The position numbers were made by a program, and so were the translations under genes. A model generated the notes under the pieces. The model ran no database searches. It was not told the DNA's origin and saw nothing but the letters and a program-made list of their open reading frames with translations. This document shows, in pieces, positions 25,770-34,283 of a stretch of 64,000 nucleotides of DNA. The DNA comes from Rothia santali (GTDB lineage: Bacteria > Actinomycetota > Actinomycetes > Actinomycetales > Micrococcaceae), in assembly GCF_024199905.1 (NCBI RefSeq), contig NZ_JANAFB010000017.1:1-64000 (forward strand). Direction: 5' to 3'. The stretch's first letter is position 1. Each line of letters begins with the position of its first letter.

Positions 25770-26509
25770 CCATCACCTGCACCTGCGAAGCCACCATCAC
25801 CAGCCCCGGGCGTTTCCTCTGCGGAGCATGCGAGACGCGGCTGCACGCAGAGCTGGGGCGCGTGCCGGAAATCTTGGAGGAACTTGACGTCGAGGTGACC
25901 CGGCAGGCCGTCAAAGCTGCCTCGCCCGGTGCCGGGGGAGCCGAAGGCGCCGGCTACGACCTCGTGGCCTCGGAGATCCGCCAAGACATCACGCGGATAC
26001 TGACCGGGCTCGAGCGGCTGGTATCCGGTGCCGTAGGACCGTCCGTCGTCGTGCGACGGCGGGTGGCCCGCATTCGACACCACCTCCCCGCCGCGGTGAA
26101 GAACGCATCCATCACCGGGTACGCCTACGACCTGACCGAGCAGCTGCACCGCGCGGTGCAGAAGATCGACCGGCACCCTGAACGCGTCACCTACGGCGCC
26201 TGCCACTGCGGCGGGCCCCTGATCGCACATCGCGGCACCGAGTACGTACCGTGTCGGTACTGCGGGACCGCTTACCGGGCGGAGGCGCTGGAGGAGGTGC
26301 GGAGGGAAGCCGTGCTAGATGAGCTATCCGGGCAGGCGCTGCGCATGCGGGACCTCGCGGCGGCTCTGGAGATGATGGGACACGCCGTGTCGCCGTCGAC
26401 TTTGTACCGGTGGGCCGCCGCGGGAAAGCTTGCTGACCAGGGCGGACGAACCTACCTCGTTGACGACGCTCTGGACCTAGCGGAACAGGTCGAGATGAGA
26501 GCTGCTTAG
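25766..26509 (+). CDS. Zinc-ribbon and HTH domain protein (hypothetical)
   Basis: A 247-residue protein. It starts with a Cys-rich cluster (CTCEATI, CGACETRLH), has a second zinc ribbon (CHCGGPLI, CRYCGTAYRAE), and ends in a MerR-like helix-turn-helix (LAAALEMMGHAVSPSTLYRW). AGGAG precedes the ATG, which overlaps the previous stop (ATGA). It may be a late regulator or a DNA-binding partner of the small terminase; neither is shown. Confidence 0.65.
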   Translation: MTITCTCEATITSPGRFLCGACETRLHAELGRVPEILEELDVEVTRQAVKAASPGAGGAEGAGYDLVASEIRQDITRILTGLERLVSGAVGPSVVVRRRVARIRHHLPAAVKNASITGYAYDLTEQLHRAVQKIDRHPERVTYGACHCGGPLIAHRGTEYVPCRYCGTAYRAEALEEVRREAVLDELSGQALRMRDLAAALEMMGHAVSPSTLYRWAAAGKLADQGGRTYLVDDALDLAEQVEMRAA

Positions 26510-27044
26510 GTACTTGATTCCCTGGGCGGGCGTGATAATTTAAAAAGCGTATCTTAGGCAATTTGCGCCTAGATGGGAACGACAAGTTAGGACTCCCTGG
26601 TCCCAAAGTCGCGTACGATCCTACCGTTCGCTCGGCGCAGTACTTCGATTCTGCATCTGCACTCCCTCCGATATAACCCAACGAGACGAAGCTCAGTACG
26701 GCGTCGCGCCCGTACGCTACCAGAACCGACGCCAGGGGTTCGTCGCAAAAGCCACCCGACCATATTGCGTCCACGGAAGTTCAAAGCTCGTCCTTGGCGC
26801 GAAGTCCGCGCTGCATCGTAGCCCATTCTGAGTCACGTGGACGAGTAACGGACGAAGTGGGGTAGAACTAGAGTTGTCAGTGCCCCCTGCTACGACGAAA
26901 TGCCGGTCCGGATTCCGCCCACTACATGAGACCGCTTGCGCGCGGTGAAGTTGTAGGTGGCGCGCATCCTACGCGTCACCTAGATCAAGCGCCCCACGGA
27001 CGCTGTCGTGCGCTGACAGGCACACAAGGTGAGAGAATGAAAAG
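26510..27044. other. Lower-GC intergenic stretch, no gene supported
   Basis: About 535 bases with lower GC than the flanking genes. It starts with AT-rich DNA (AATTTAAAAAGCG near 26539) and a short hairpin (TAGGC-AATTTGC-GCCTA near 26555). Minus-strand ORFs here are Arg/Ser-rich and lack ribosome sites. A 31-base element at 26995-27025 recurs at 27906-27938. Confidence 0.5.
26995..27025 (+). repeat. Direct repeat element, left copy
   Basis: ACGGACGCTGTCGTGCGCTG and following bases resemble 27906-27938 (GACGGACACTGTTATGCGCT onward). The two copies flank the 27045 gene and the broken terL fragment. They could be recombination remnants or duplicated promoters. Confidence 0.5.
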
Positions 27045-27653
27045 GTGATAGTTCTTCTTTCAGGCCTCCCTCCTCTAGTGACCGACGGAGCAACGGTCGG
27101 CGGGGTGGTGGTCGCCGCCCTCACGCTTGTGGTCACCGCAATTTCAGTTATCTCCGCAAACAGTCCATATATGAGCGCGCATGTCGAACCTGATGATGAG
27201 GCGAAATATGCGTTCCTGATCGTTCAGAACAACGGAAGACGCGCAGCAAAAAGGGTGAGATTCCATTTCTCAGACGCGAAAGCTGGTGAACGGGATGAGA
27301 AAGACGTCTCGCGGCATGTCAGAAAGCAACTTGGTTCTGAAGTTCCAACCTGGCCTCCCGGTCTTGAAGTCAGAAACCTGTACTCAATCAGTCCGCGGCT
27401 TCAAAATGCAACGGGTCCTCAAAGTGATGTCACCCTGACGATCAGCAGAAAGACCTTCCTATGGATGAGGAAGTCAGAGAAGTTTGTTCTCAGCATGGAA
27501 GTAGTCAAGTCACAAGCATCAATCGGCCCGACGCAGAAGACTGTCACTACTCAGCGAATCAAGGGTGACACCTACACGATCCAGGATCCAAGTGACCCCA
27601 AGCAGTTGGCAGATGCATGGGAGTACTTCACCGGCAGTAGACCCGAAGACTAG
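27045..27653 (+). CDS. Membrane-anchored hypothetical protein, putative moron
   Basis: About 202 residues, with lower GC than the head genes. An N-terminal hydrophobic segment (ATVGGVVVAALTLVVTAISV) is followed by a beta-rich domain with FLIVQNNGRRAAKRVRFHF and a long region ending in ADAWEYFTGSRPED. The start is GTG 27045; GAGAG is about 10 bases upstream and GAGAAT 6 bases upstream. It is inserted between the putative small terminase genes and terL, and is followed at once by a broken terL 5' end, so it was probably acquired by recombination. Confidence 0.65.
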   Translation: MIVLLSGLPPLVTDGATVGGVVVAALTLVVTAISVISANSPYMSAHVEPDDEAKYAFLIVQNNGRRAAKRVRFHFSDAKAGERDEKDVSRHVRKQLGSEVPTWPPGLEVRNLYSISPRLQNATGPQSDVTLTISRKTFLWMRKSEKFVLSMEVVKSQASIGPTQKTVTTQRIKGDTYTIQDPSDPKQLADAWEYFTGSRPED

Positions 27654-27668
27654 ATCGGAGGGCGCCCC

Positions 27669-27866
27669 GTGAATGCATCGTTCTGGGGCGCCCTCACCCC
27701 GCACGTCGCGAAGTGGGAGACTCGTAGGACATGGCCCGTGAGCTCGACCCGCGAACTGTGCGGACGCCGGGGATGGACCTGATCGACGAGGCCCTGGTCG
27801 AAGCGTTCAGCAGCGCCGACTTGTGACTCATCATCTCGATGCCGCCCCAGGAGGGTAAATCAGTGT
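27669..27866 (+). pseudogene. Broken duplicate of the terminase large subunit 5' end
   Basis: About 200 bases resemble the first 210 bases of terL at 28190, including the preceding GCCCCGTGAA and the start VNASFWGAL. A frameshift lies near 27722 and an in-frame TGA near 27823, just before the LIISMPPQEGK region. Similarity ends shortly after the nucleotide-binding loop. The copy has diverged, so it probably came from a related phage and not from a recent duplication. Confidence 0.85.
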
Positions 27867-27905
27867 CTGGGCGGTCACCTCTGCCCGTGACCGAGAGCAA
27901 GCACC

Positions 27906-27938
27906 CGACGGACACTGTTATGCGCTGACGGGCGAGCA
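27906..27938 (+). repeat. Direct repeat element, right copy
   Basis: Second copy of the 26995 element, placed after the broken terL fragment and 4 bases from the stop of the DUF2188 gene. The right copy is followed by no plus-strand gene start, as if a gene once there was lost. Confidence 0.5.
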
Positions 27939-27942
27939 CTTA

Positions 27943-28134
27943 TCAGGCGATGACCTCCTCCACCTGACCGTCAGCACTCGTAAGGACCTGAGCGTGGCAG
28001 CCTGTCATATTGACGTTGCGCTTGGCCTCACCGATAGCGTTCTCCTTGGTCCTGTACTCCCGGAAGTTGTCGGTTCCTGGCAGCGTCACGCGCCAGTTGT
28101 CTCCAACTGGGTAGACGTAGATGTTCTCGCTCAT
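27943..28134 (-). CDS. DUF2188 domain protein (63 aa)
   Basis: A small protein with the DUF2188 pattern: YVYPVGDNWRVTLPGTDNF followed by a REYRTKENAIGEAKRNV helix and a short strand. The ATG has AAAGGA five bases upstream on the minus strand. It sits between the broken and the intact terL copies, opposite to late transcription, so it is a moron. The family has no assigned biochemical role. Confidence 0.75.
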   Translation of the reverse strand: MSENIYVYPVGDNWRVTLPGTDNFREYRTKENAIGEAKRNVNMTGCHAQVLTSADGQVEEVIA

Positions 28135-28189
28135 GTCAGTCCTTTCGAATCGTGTCTGACCAGCCTAGCGAGATGGAGGGAGCCGCCCC

Positions 28190-29686
28190 GTGAACGCATC
28201 GTTCTGGGGCGCCCTCGCCGCCCATTTCGCCCCTCACGTCGCTAAGTGGGAGACCCCCGGGGACATGGCCCGGGAGCTGGACTTCCGCACCGTGCAGACC
28301 CCCGCGCTCGATCTGATCGACGCGGCCCTGGTCGAGGCTTTCAACACCCCTGACTCGCGGCTCATCATCTCGATGCCACCGCAGGAGGGGAAGTCCCAGC
28401 GGGCCTCGCGTCGGTTTCCGACGTGGGCGCTGCAGCAGAACCCTGACCTGCGGATCGCGATCGCCTCCTACGAGGCGAACATCGCCCGCCGCTGGGGTCG
28501 CGCCGTCCGCGACGACATCACCCAGCACAGCGACGTCCTGGACCTCGCGGTCCGTGACGACCTGTCCGCTCAGCACGAATGGCAGCTCGTCGGCCGCGAC
28601 GGCGGGATCTTCACCGCCGGCATCGGTGGCGCCATGACCGGCCGCCCCGTAGACCTCCTGCTCATCGACGACCCCGTCAAGGGCCGCGAACAGGCCGACA
28701 GCCCGACCTTCCGTGAGAAGGCCTGGGACTGGTGGACCGACACCGCGCTGACCCGCCTCGCGCCGGGTGCGCCGGTGATCGTGATCCTGACCCGCTGGCA
28801 CGAGGATGACCTCGCCGGTAGGCTCATGAAGTCCGACCCCAACTGGCGGTTCCTGCGCATCCCCGCCGAGGCAGACCATCGCCCCGAGAAGGGCGAGACG
28901 GACCCGCTGGGCCGTGAGCCGGGGCAGTTCATGGTCTCCGCCCGTGGCCGCACCACGCGGCAGTGGCAGGCCCGGAAGCGCCAGTCCGGCCCGAAGACGT
29001 GGGCGTCGCTGTACCAGGGCCGGCCCTCCCCGGACGCCGGGGGCGTGTTCCCCGGCGAGTGGGCCCGCTACTCCACCCCGATGTGGACCGAGCGGCCCGA
29101 CGGGGCGCGGATCGTGCCCGGCGTCGGGCAGCGGGAGGATCACGAGCTGGTCCAGTCCTGGGACCTGGCGTTCAAGGCCACGGACTCCTCCGACTACGTC
29201 GTGGGGCAGGTGTGGCTGCGCGTTGGCACCAGGGCGTATCTGCTGGACATGATCCGGGATCGGCTGAACTTCAACGACACGCTCGCCGCGATCCGGCGGC
29301 TCTCCGCGCGGTGGCCGCAGGCGGTCGCGAAGTACGTCGAGGACAAGGCCAACGGGCCCGCCGTCATGAACGCCCTGGCGGGGCAGCTCAATGGGCTGAT
29401 CCCGGTGGAGCCGGAGGGGTCAAAGGTCGCGCGGGCCAATGCGGTGTCGCCGCTGGTGTTCTCACACGACGTCGTGCTGCCCGACGACGAGCTGCTGCCC
29501 AACGTGGGGGAGCTCGTGGAGGAGGCCAAGCTGTTCCCCGCCTCCTCGCACGACGACTCGGTGGACGCGATGACGCAGGCCGTGAATCAGCTGCTGCTGC
29601 ATCCGTTGCCGGTCGGCGGCGGGACGTGGGACGCGCCGGAGTGGGAGCTGATGGATGCCCGCGGGTGGTCCATCAGCCCGTACTGA
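28190..29686 (+). CDS. terL: Terminase large subunit
   Basis: A 498-residue DNA-packaging motor. The ATPase part has a Walker A-like PPQEGKSQ near residue 64 and a Walker B VDLLLIDDP near 162. The C-terminal nuclease part starts at QSWDLAFKATDSSD with its metal-binding Asp and ends with SSHDDSVDAM. GTG 28190 follows GGAGGGAG and matches the start of the broken copy at 27669. It converts procapsids into filled heads with the portal encoded next. Confidence 0.93.
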   Translation: MNASFWGALAAHFAPHVAKWETPGDMARELDFRTVQTPALDLIDAALVEAFNTPDSRLIISMPPQEGKSQRASRRFPTWALQQNPDLRIAIASYEANIARRWGRAVRDDITQHSDVLDLAVRDDLSAQHEWQLVGRDGGIFTAGIGGAMTGRPVDLLLIDDPVKGREQADSPTFREKAWDWWTDTALTRLAPGAPVIVILTRWHEDDLAGRLMKSDPNWRFLRIPAEADHRPEKGETDPLGREPGQFMVSARGRTTRQWQARKRQSGPKTWASLYQGRPSPDAGGVFPGEWARYSTPMWTERPDGARIVPGVGQREDHELVQSWDLAFKATDSSDYVVGQVWLRVGTRAYLLDMIRDRLNFNDTLAAIRRLSARWPQAVAKYVEDKANGPAVMNALAGQLNGLIPVEPEGSKVARANAVSPLVFSHDVVLPDDELLPNVGELVEEAKLFPASSHDDSVDAMTQAVNQLLLHPLPVGGGTWDAPEWELMDARGWSISPY

Positions 29687-29827
29687 CCGGGGCTGCCGCG
29701 CAGACCTGCCCGCGATGCGGCGTGGCCGGGTCTGATCCGCCCCACAACCTAGACCACCCGTCGGCACAAACCGGGCCGGCCCGGCCGCACAACCGAAGAC
29801 CGAGCGCCGCGACGGAGGTGATGCCCC

Positions 29828-31552
29828 GTGGGGATCCTGCACGCCCTCCGCGAGACCGCCTCCCGCGCCGCCGACGCCGCCCTCGCCCGCCGCCTCGGGT
29901 ACGCGCCCGGTGAGCGGCGGCAGCTGCTGGACCAGCTCGAGCTCGTCCAGGAGTCCGTCGCCGACCTCGAGCTCGCCCGCGAGGACACCGGATGGGCCCA
30001 GCTCACCGGCCCCGGCGCGCGCGAGTTCCCCGCCGCCGTCCGCCGCGCCAACGCCGAGGTCGGCCGCGCCCTGGCCATCGCCAACCCGCTGATCAAGCGC
30101 GGGCTCGCGATCCGCGCCTCCTTCGTCTGGGGGCAGGGCGTGGGCATCACCGCCGAAGCCACAGGGGAGCACGGCGCCCAGGACGTCAACGACGTCGTGC
30201 AGCGCTTCCTCGACGACCCCGGCAACCGCGTCGCCTACACCGGGCACCAGGCCCACCTCGACGCCGAGACCGCCCTCGGCACCGACGGCAACCGGTTCCT
30301 CGCCCACTTCACCGACCCCCGCACCGGCGCCGTGAAGGTCCGGGCCATCCCCTTCGACGAGGTCGAGGAGATCATCGCCAACCCCGAGGACTCCACCGAA
30401 CCCTGGTACTACCTGCGCCGCTGGACCCAGCGCAACGTCACCGCCGGGCAGACCTCCACCACCGAGCACGTCGCCTACTACCCGGCCCTGGGGTACGCGC
30501 CCGTGGTCCGGCACAAGCGCATCGACGGGATCCGCGTGGTCTGGGAGGCGCCGGTCTACCACGTGCGGGACAACGGGCTCGCCGACTGGCAGTGGGGCGT
30601 GGGCGACGTCTACGCCTCGATCCCGTGGGTCCGGGCGTACAAGCGCTACCTGGAGGACTGGGCGAACTACATGTCGGCCCTGGCCCGGATCACCTACCGC
30701 ATCTCCGGCAAGGACCGGCAGGCCACCCAGGCCGCCCGCGGCGCGATCCAGGAGGCGATGCGCGCCGGCGTGGCCGGCGGGGCGATCGCGGCGGCCAACG
30801 CCGACATCGAGGCCATCCCGAAGGCCGGGGCGACCATCGACGCCGAGTCCGGCAAGCCCCTGGCCGTGATGGTCTCCGCCGGGCTCAGCGTCCCCATCAC
30901 CCTGCTGCTGGGGGACCCGGGCGCCACCGGGGCGCGCGCCGTCGCCGAGACCCTGACCCAGCCGATGATCTACGAGTTCCAGTCCCGCCGCGAGCTCTGG
31001 ACCGAGGCACTGCGGGCCTCGCTGAACTACGTCGTCGACATGGCCGTGATCGCCCCGGCCGGGCCGCTGCAGGGGACCGTGGCGCGGGAGGGGGATCGAC
31101 GAGTCGTCACCCTGGCGGGGGACACGCCGCGCACGCTCACGATCGAGTGGCCGCGGCTGGACGAGCTGGGGGAGCGGGAGGCCATCGAGGCGATCATCGC
31201 CGCGGACGCCACCGAGAAGATCCCGCCCGAGGTCACCGCCCGGCTGCTGCTGCGCGCCCTGCGGGTGCGCGACGTCGACGAGATCGTGGAGTCGATGCTC
31301 GACGACGACGGCGTGTTCGTCCCGCCCGGGGCCAGCATCGGGGACGAGCTGCTGAGGCGGTACGAGCAGGGGCGGTTCGGGACGGGCCCGGGCCGGGGCA
31401 GGACGGCCCCGGGTCAGGCCGGGACGGGCCCGGGGCGGTTCGGGACAGGCTCGGAGGGGTCCGGGACGACCCGGGACCGGGTCGGGACGGCCCCGGGCAG
31501 CGCCGAGCACCGCAGGGCCACCGAAGCCGCGAGCGAAGGGAGGACCCCATGA
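29828..31552 (+). CDS. Portal protein
   Basis: A 574-residue portal subunit; twelve copies form the ring through which DNA enters the head. Order in the genome, length, and the segments NPLIKRGLAIRASFVWGQG, FLAHFTDPRTGAVKVRAIPF and VMVSAGLSVPITLLLGDPG fit the family. GTG 29828 has GGAGGTGAT six bases upstream. The last 65 residues are Gly/Thr/Arg/Pro-rich repeats (GRFGTG-type units) and probably disordered. Confidence 0.9.
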   Translation: MGILHALRETASRAADAALARRLGYAPGERRQLLDQLELVQESVADLELAREDTGWAQLTGPGAREFPAAVRRANAEVGRALAIANPLIKRGLAIRASFVWGQGVGITAEATGEHGAQDVNDVVQRFLDDPGNRVAYTGHQAHLDAETALGTDGNRFLAHFTDPRTGAVKVRAIPFDEVEEIIANPEDSTEPWYYLRRWTQRNVTAGQTSTTEHVAYYPALGYAPVVRHKRIDGIRVVWEAPVYHVRDNGLADWQWGVGDVYASIPWVRAYKRYLEDWANYMSALARITYRISGKDRQATQAARGAIQEAMRAGVAGGAIAAANADIEAIPKAGATIDAESGKPLAVMVSAGLSVPITLLLGDPGATGARAVAETLTQPMIYEFQSRRELWTEALRASLNYVVDMAVIAPAGPLQGTVAREGDRRVVTLAGDTPRTLTIEWPRLDELGEREAIEAIIAADATEKIPPEVTARLLLRALRVRDVDEIVESMLDDDGVFVPPGASIGDELLRRYEQGRFGTGPGRGRTAPGQAGTGPGRFGTGSEGSGTTRDRVGTAPGSAEHRRATEAASEGRTP

Positions 31553-32622
31553 CCGCGCCTGTCCACGTCGCCGCCCTCGGCCAGCAGCTCAAGACCGAGC
31601 TCGCCGCCCTCCTGGACCCCTCCGACGCCGCGCTGGTCGCCGCGTGGTGGCACGCCTGGCGGGAGATCGCGCCCGAGCTGACCGACACGCTCGAGGAGCT
31701 CATGGACCGGGCCCGCACCGGCCGGGTCCCGCCCTCCCGGCTCACCCGCTCCCGGCGCCTGGCCGCCGCGCTCGCCCAAGCGCGGGAGCGCCTCGGGGAG
31801 ATCCTCGCCGAGTACGGGGACGACGTCGTGCTCCTGCTGCCCGAGGCGCTCGCCGCCACCCTGCAGGGCACCCGGGCCATGGTCGCGGCCCAGCTGCCCG
31901 GCCCGGACCGCGCCGAGGGCGGCGACGACCCCGGGGCCGGGCTGACGGAGGTCTACGACCAGCTGGACGCGATCGTCACCCGCGCCCGCGAGAACATCAC
32001 CGCCCGGCACCTGGCCCTGCCCGCCGCGGTAGAGCTCGCCATGCGCGCCGAGCTGATCCGCGGCATCGCCGTCGGGGAGAACCCCCGGGCGGTGGCACAG
32101 CGGATCATCCAGCGCACCGGGACCGCGTTCAACGGCGGGCTGCCGCGGGCCAGGACGATCGCGCGCACCGAGATGCTCGACGCCCACCGCGAGGCCCAGC
32201 GGCGGTGGATGCAGGCCAACCGGCACGTCGTCGACGGCTGGGTCTGGGAGGCCTCGCTGGACTCCCTGTGCTGCCGGGCCTGCCTGGCCATGCACGGCAC
32301 CCGCTTCACCGTGGACGACCCGCCGCCGGAGGACCACCACAACGGCCGGTGCATCGCCCTGCCCGTCACCAGGACCTGGGCCGAGCTCGGGCACCCCGGC
32401 GTCCAGGACACGGGCCCGGCGATGCGCACCGGCGAGGAATGGCTCAACGACCAGAACCCGGAGACCCGCCGCCGCATCCTCGGCCCCCGGATCGCCGGCG
32501 CCTACGACGCCGGGCGCATCCGCTGGGCCGACCTCGCCCGCTGGCGGGAGAACCCCGGGTGGCGCCGCTCGATCGAACCGACCCCGCTAAGAGACCTGCT
32601 GACCATGGAGGGAGACCCATGA
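31549..32622 (+). CDS. MuF-type phage head morphogenesis protein
   Basis: A 357-residue minor head protein. The C-terminal half carries the MuF signature: ARTIARTEMLDAHREAQRRW, then CCRACLAMHGTRF and a H-H-N-G-R-C motif (DHHNGRCIALP). The N-terminal half is helical. It overlaps the portal stop (ATGA). MuF proteins sit inside the head near the portal and may be ejected with DNA; no extra toxin domain is present here. Confidence 0.88.
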   Translation: MTAPVHVAALGQQLKTELAALLDPSDAALVAAWWHAWREIAPELTDTLEELMDRARTGRVPPSRLTRSRRLAAALAQARERLGEILAEYGDDVVLLLPEALAATLQGTRAMVAAQLPGPDRAEGGDDPGAGLTEVYDQLDAIVTRARENITARHLALPAAVELAMRAELIRGIAVGENPRAVAQRIIQRTGTAFNGGLPRARTIARTEMLDAHREAQRRWMQANRHVVDGWVWEASLDSLCCRACLAMHGTRFTVDDPPPEDHHNGRCIALPVTRTWAELGHPGVQDTGPAMRTGEEWLNDQNPETRRRILGPRIAGAYDAGRIRWADLARWRENPGWRRSIEPTPLRDLLTMEGDP

Positions 32623-33920
32623 CCGTGCACATCGCCGAGACCGCCGGCAGCACTACCGCCCGCACCGGGGGCCGGCTGCTGGTCAAGATCATCAGCCCCG
32701 GGCAGGGCAGCTCCGGGACGTACCCGCCCGAGACCCTGGCCGCCGCGGCCGAGGCCGGCGTCTTCGCCCGCGGCACCCAGATGTTCGTCAACCACGCCTC
32801 GCCCACCGAGGCCTACGAGCGCCCCGAAGGCGACCTGCGCAACCTCGCCGGCGTCCTGACCGAGGACGCCCGCCTGGACGCCGACGGCGCCCTGGTCGCG
32901 GAGGCGAGGCTCTACGGGCACTGGGCCGTCATCCGGGACATGGCCGAGGACATCGGCGTCTCGATCCGCGGCAACGCCGAGTACCGGGAGGCCGGCGGGC
33001 AGCGGATCATCACCCGGATCGCCGAGTGCACCTCCATCGACTTCGTGACCCGCGCCGGCCGCGGCGGGCGGATCCTGCGGGTCCTGGAGTCGGCCCGCCC
33101 CACCCGGACCCAGGCCGTGGAGGCCCTCACCGGGGACCTGCGGCAGTGGATCGCCGCCGCGCTGATCGAGCGGAACCGGCGGGACGGCACCGAGCGGGAG
33201 CTGGTCGACTTCGACGACGCCGTGTACATCGTCCACGACTGGTCCGCCGGCACCTACCACCGGCAGCCCTACCGGCTCGCCGGGACCGTGGTGACCCCGG
33301 TGGGCGAGCCGGCCGAGGTCCACCGGGAGACCGTGTTCCACGCTGTCGCCGGCCCGCCCGGTTCCGGCTTGGATGCCGGTGGCCAGACGCTACTCGCTAC
33401 CGAGACGACCCCAGCCCTGACGTCGACGCCGACGGCGACTCCGGTTCCGACCCCGACGCCGACGGCGACTCCGGCTCCAACCCTGACCCCGCCCCCGACC
33501 GAGACGACCCCCACCAGAGAAAGCGAGGCCCCCGTGCCCACCATCGAGATCGACGAGGCCGACTACCAGCGCCTCACCACCGCCGAGCAGCGCGCCGCCC
33601 AGCTCGAGACCGAGCTCGCCGAGGCCCGCCGCGCCGAACGCCTCGCCGCCGCCGAGCGGATCCTGGACGAGGCCTTCGACGGCATCGACGCGCCCAGGCA
33701 CCGGGCCCGCCTCGCCGAGGCCGCCGCCGGCGCCGAGGAGTTCGACGCCGAGGCCTTCCGCACCGAGGCCCTCGAGGAGACCGCGCCCTACCGCGCCGCC
33801 GCACCCGCGGCACGGGCCGCCGGGGCCGTCACCGGCCTCGGCGACACCACCGCCACCACCCCCGGGACCGCCGCGCCCACCGCCGGCGACGTCCTGAAGA
33901 TCATGAAGCAGGAGGCCTGA
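32619..33920 (+). CDS. Capsid maturation protease fused to scaffold
   Basis: A 433-residue protein. Residues 1-220 resemble a prohead protease (GRLLVKIISPGQGSSGTYPP, GDLRNLAGVL, SIRGNAEYREAGGQRI). Residues about 255-300 are a Thr/Pro linker. From about 306 a coiled-coil scaffold follows (ADYQRLTTAEQRAAQLETEL) and ends GDVLKIMKQEA. An in-frame GTG at 33534 after AGAGAAAGCGAGG could start a separate scaffold, as in lambda C/Nu3. It would guide capsid assembly and then cleave the shell. Confidence 0.82.
   Translation: MTVHIAETAGSTTARTGGRLLVKIISPGQGSSGTYPPETLAAAAEAGVFARGTQMFVNHASPTEAYERPEGDLRNLAGVLTEDARLDADGALVAEARLYGHWAVIRDMAEDIGVSIRGNAEYREAGGQRIITRIAECTSIDFVTRAGRGGRILRVLESARPTRTQAVEALTGDLRQWIAAALIERNRRDGTERELVDFDDAVYIVHDWSAGTYHRQPYRLAGTVVTPVGEPAEVHRETVFHAVAGPPGSGLDAGGQTLLATETTPALTSTPTATPVPTPTPTATPAPTLTPPPTETTPTRESEAPVPTIEIDEADYQRLTTAEQRAAQLETELAEARRAERLAAAERILDEAFDGIDAPRHRARLAEAAAGAEEFDAEAFRTEALEETAPYRAAAPAARAAGAVTGLGDTTATTPGTAAPTAGDVLKIMKQEA
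33534..33536 (+). promoter_or_regulatory. Possible internal translation start for scaffold
   Basis: GTG in frame with the protease gene, preceded by AGAGAAAGCGAGG. It would yield a product starting VPTIEIDEADYQ, directly at the coiled-coil scaffold. Confidence 0.45.
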
Positions 33921-33925
33921 CCACC

Positions 33926-34258
33926 ATGGCACTGAACCAGCGCTACACCCGCGCCGACCACATCTCCTTCCCCGCCCCGCGGGCCCTGAAGTCCGGGGAT
34001 CCCGTGCGCATCGGCCAGTTCGCCGGCGTCGTCCACACCGACGCCGCCCGCGACGAGATGGTCACCCTCTGGCTCGACGGGTCCTACATCCTCACCGTCA
34101 ACGGCACCGTCACGGTGGGGCAGCAGATCAACCTCACCTCCACCGGGATGCTGAGCAGCACCGTCGGCAACGGCGAACCCTTCGGCGTCGCGCTCACCCC
34201 GGCCGGACCGGGGAACTCGCCGGTCGAGGTCGCCCCCTACGGCAAGGTCCCCCGGTAG
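33926..34258 (+). CDS. Capsid decoration protein (DUF2190-like)
   Basis: A 110-residue beta-rich protein between scaffold and capsid genes. Features such as LKSGDPVRIGQFAGVVHTDA, GTVTVGQQINL and a late PFGVALTPA match the small head proteins that cap or cement capsids. AGGAGG lies upstream of the ATG. Confidence 0.78.
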   Translation: MALNQRYTRADHISFPAPRALKSGDPVRIGQFAGVVHTDAARDEMVTLWLDGSYILTVNGTVTVGQQINLTSTGMLSSTVGNGEPFGVALTPAGPGNSPVEVAPYGKVPR

Positions 34259-34283
34259 CCCCCACCCCTCTAGGAGAACCAGC

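Noticed and set aside
26187-26826. Minus-strand ORFs in the 26.5-27.0 kb gap
   Set aside because: Arg/Ser-rich, no ribosome site or leaderless box, no family resemblance.
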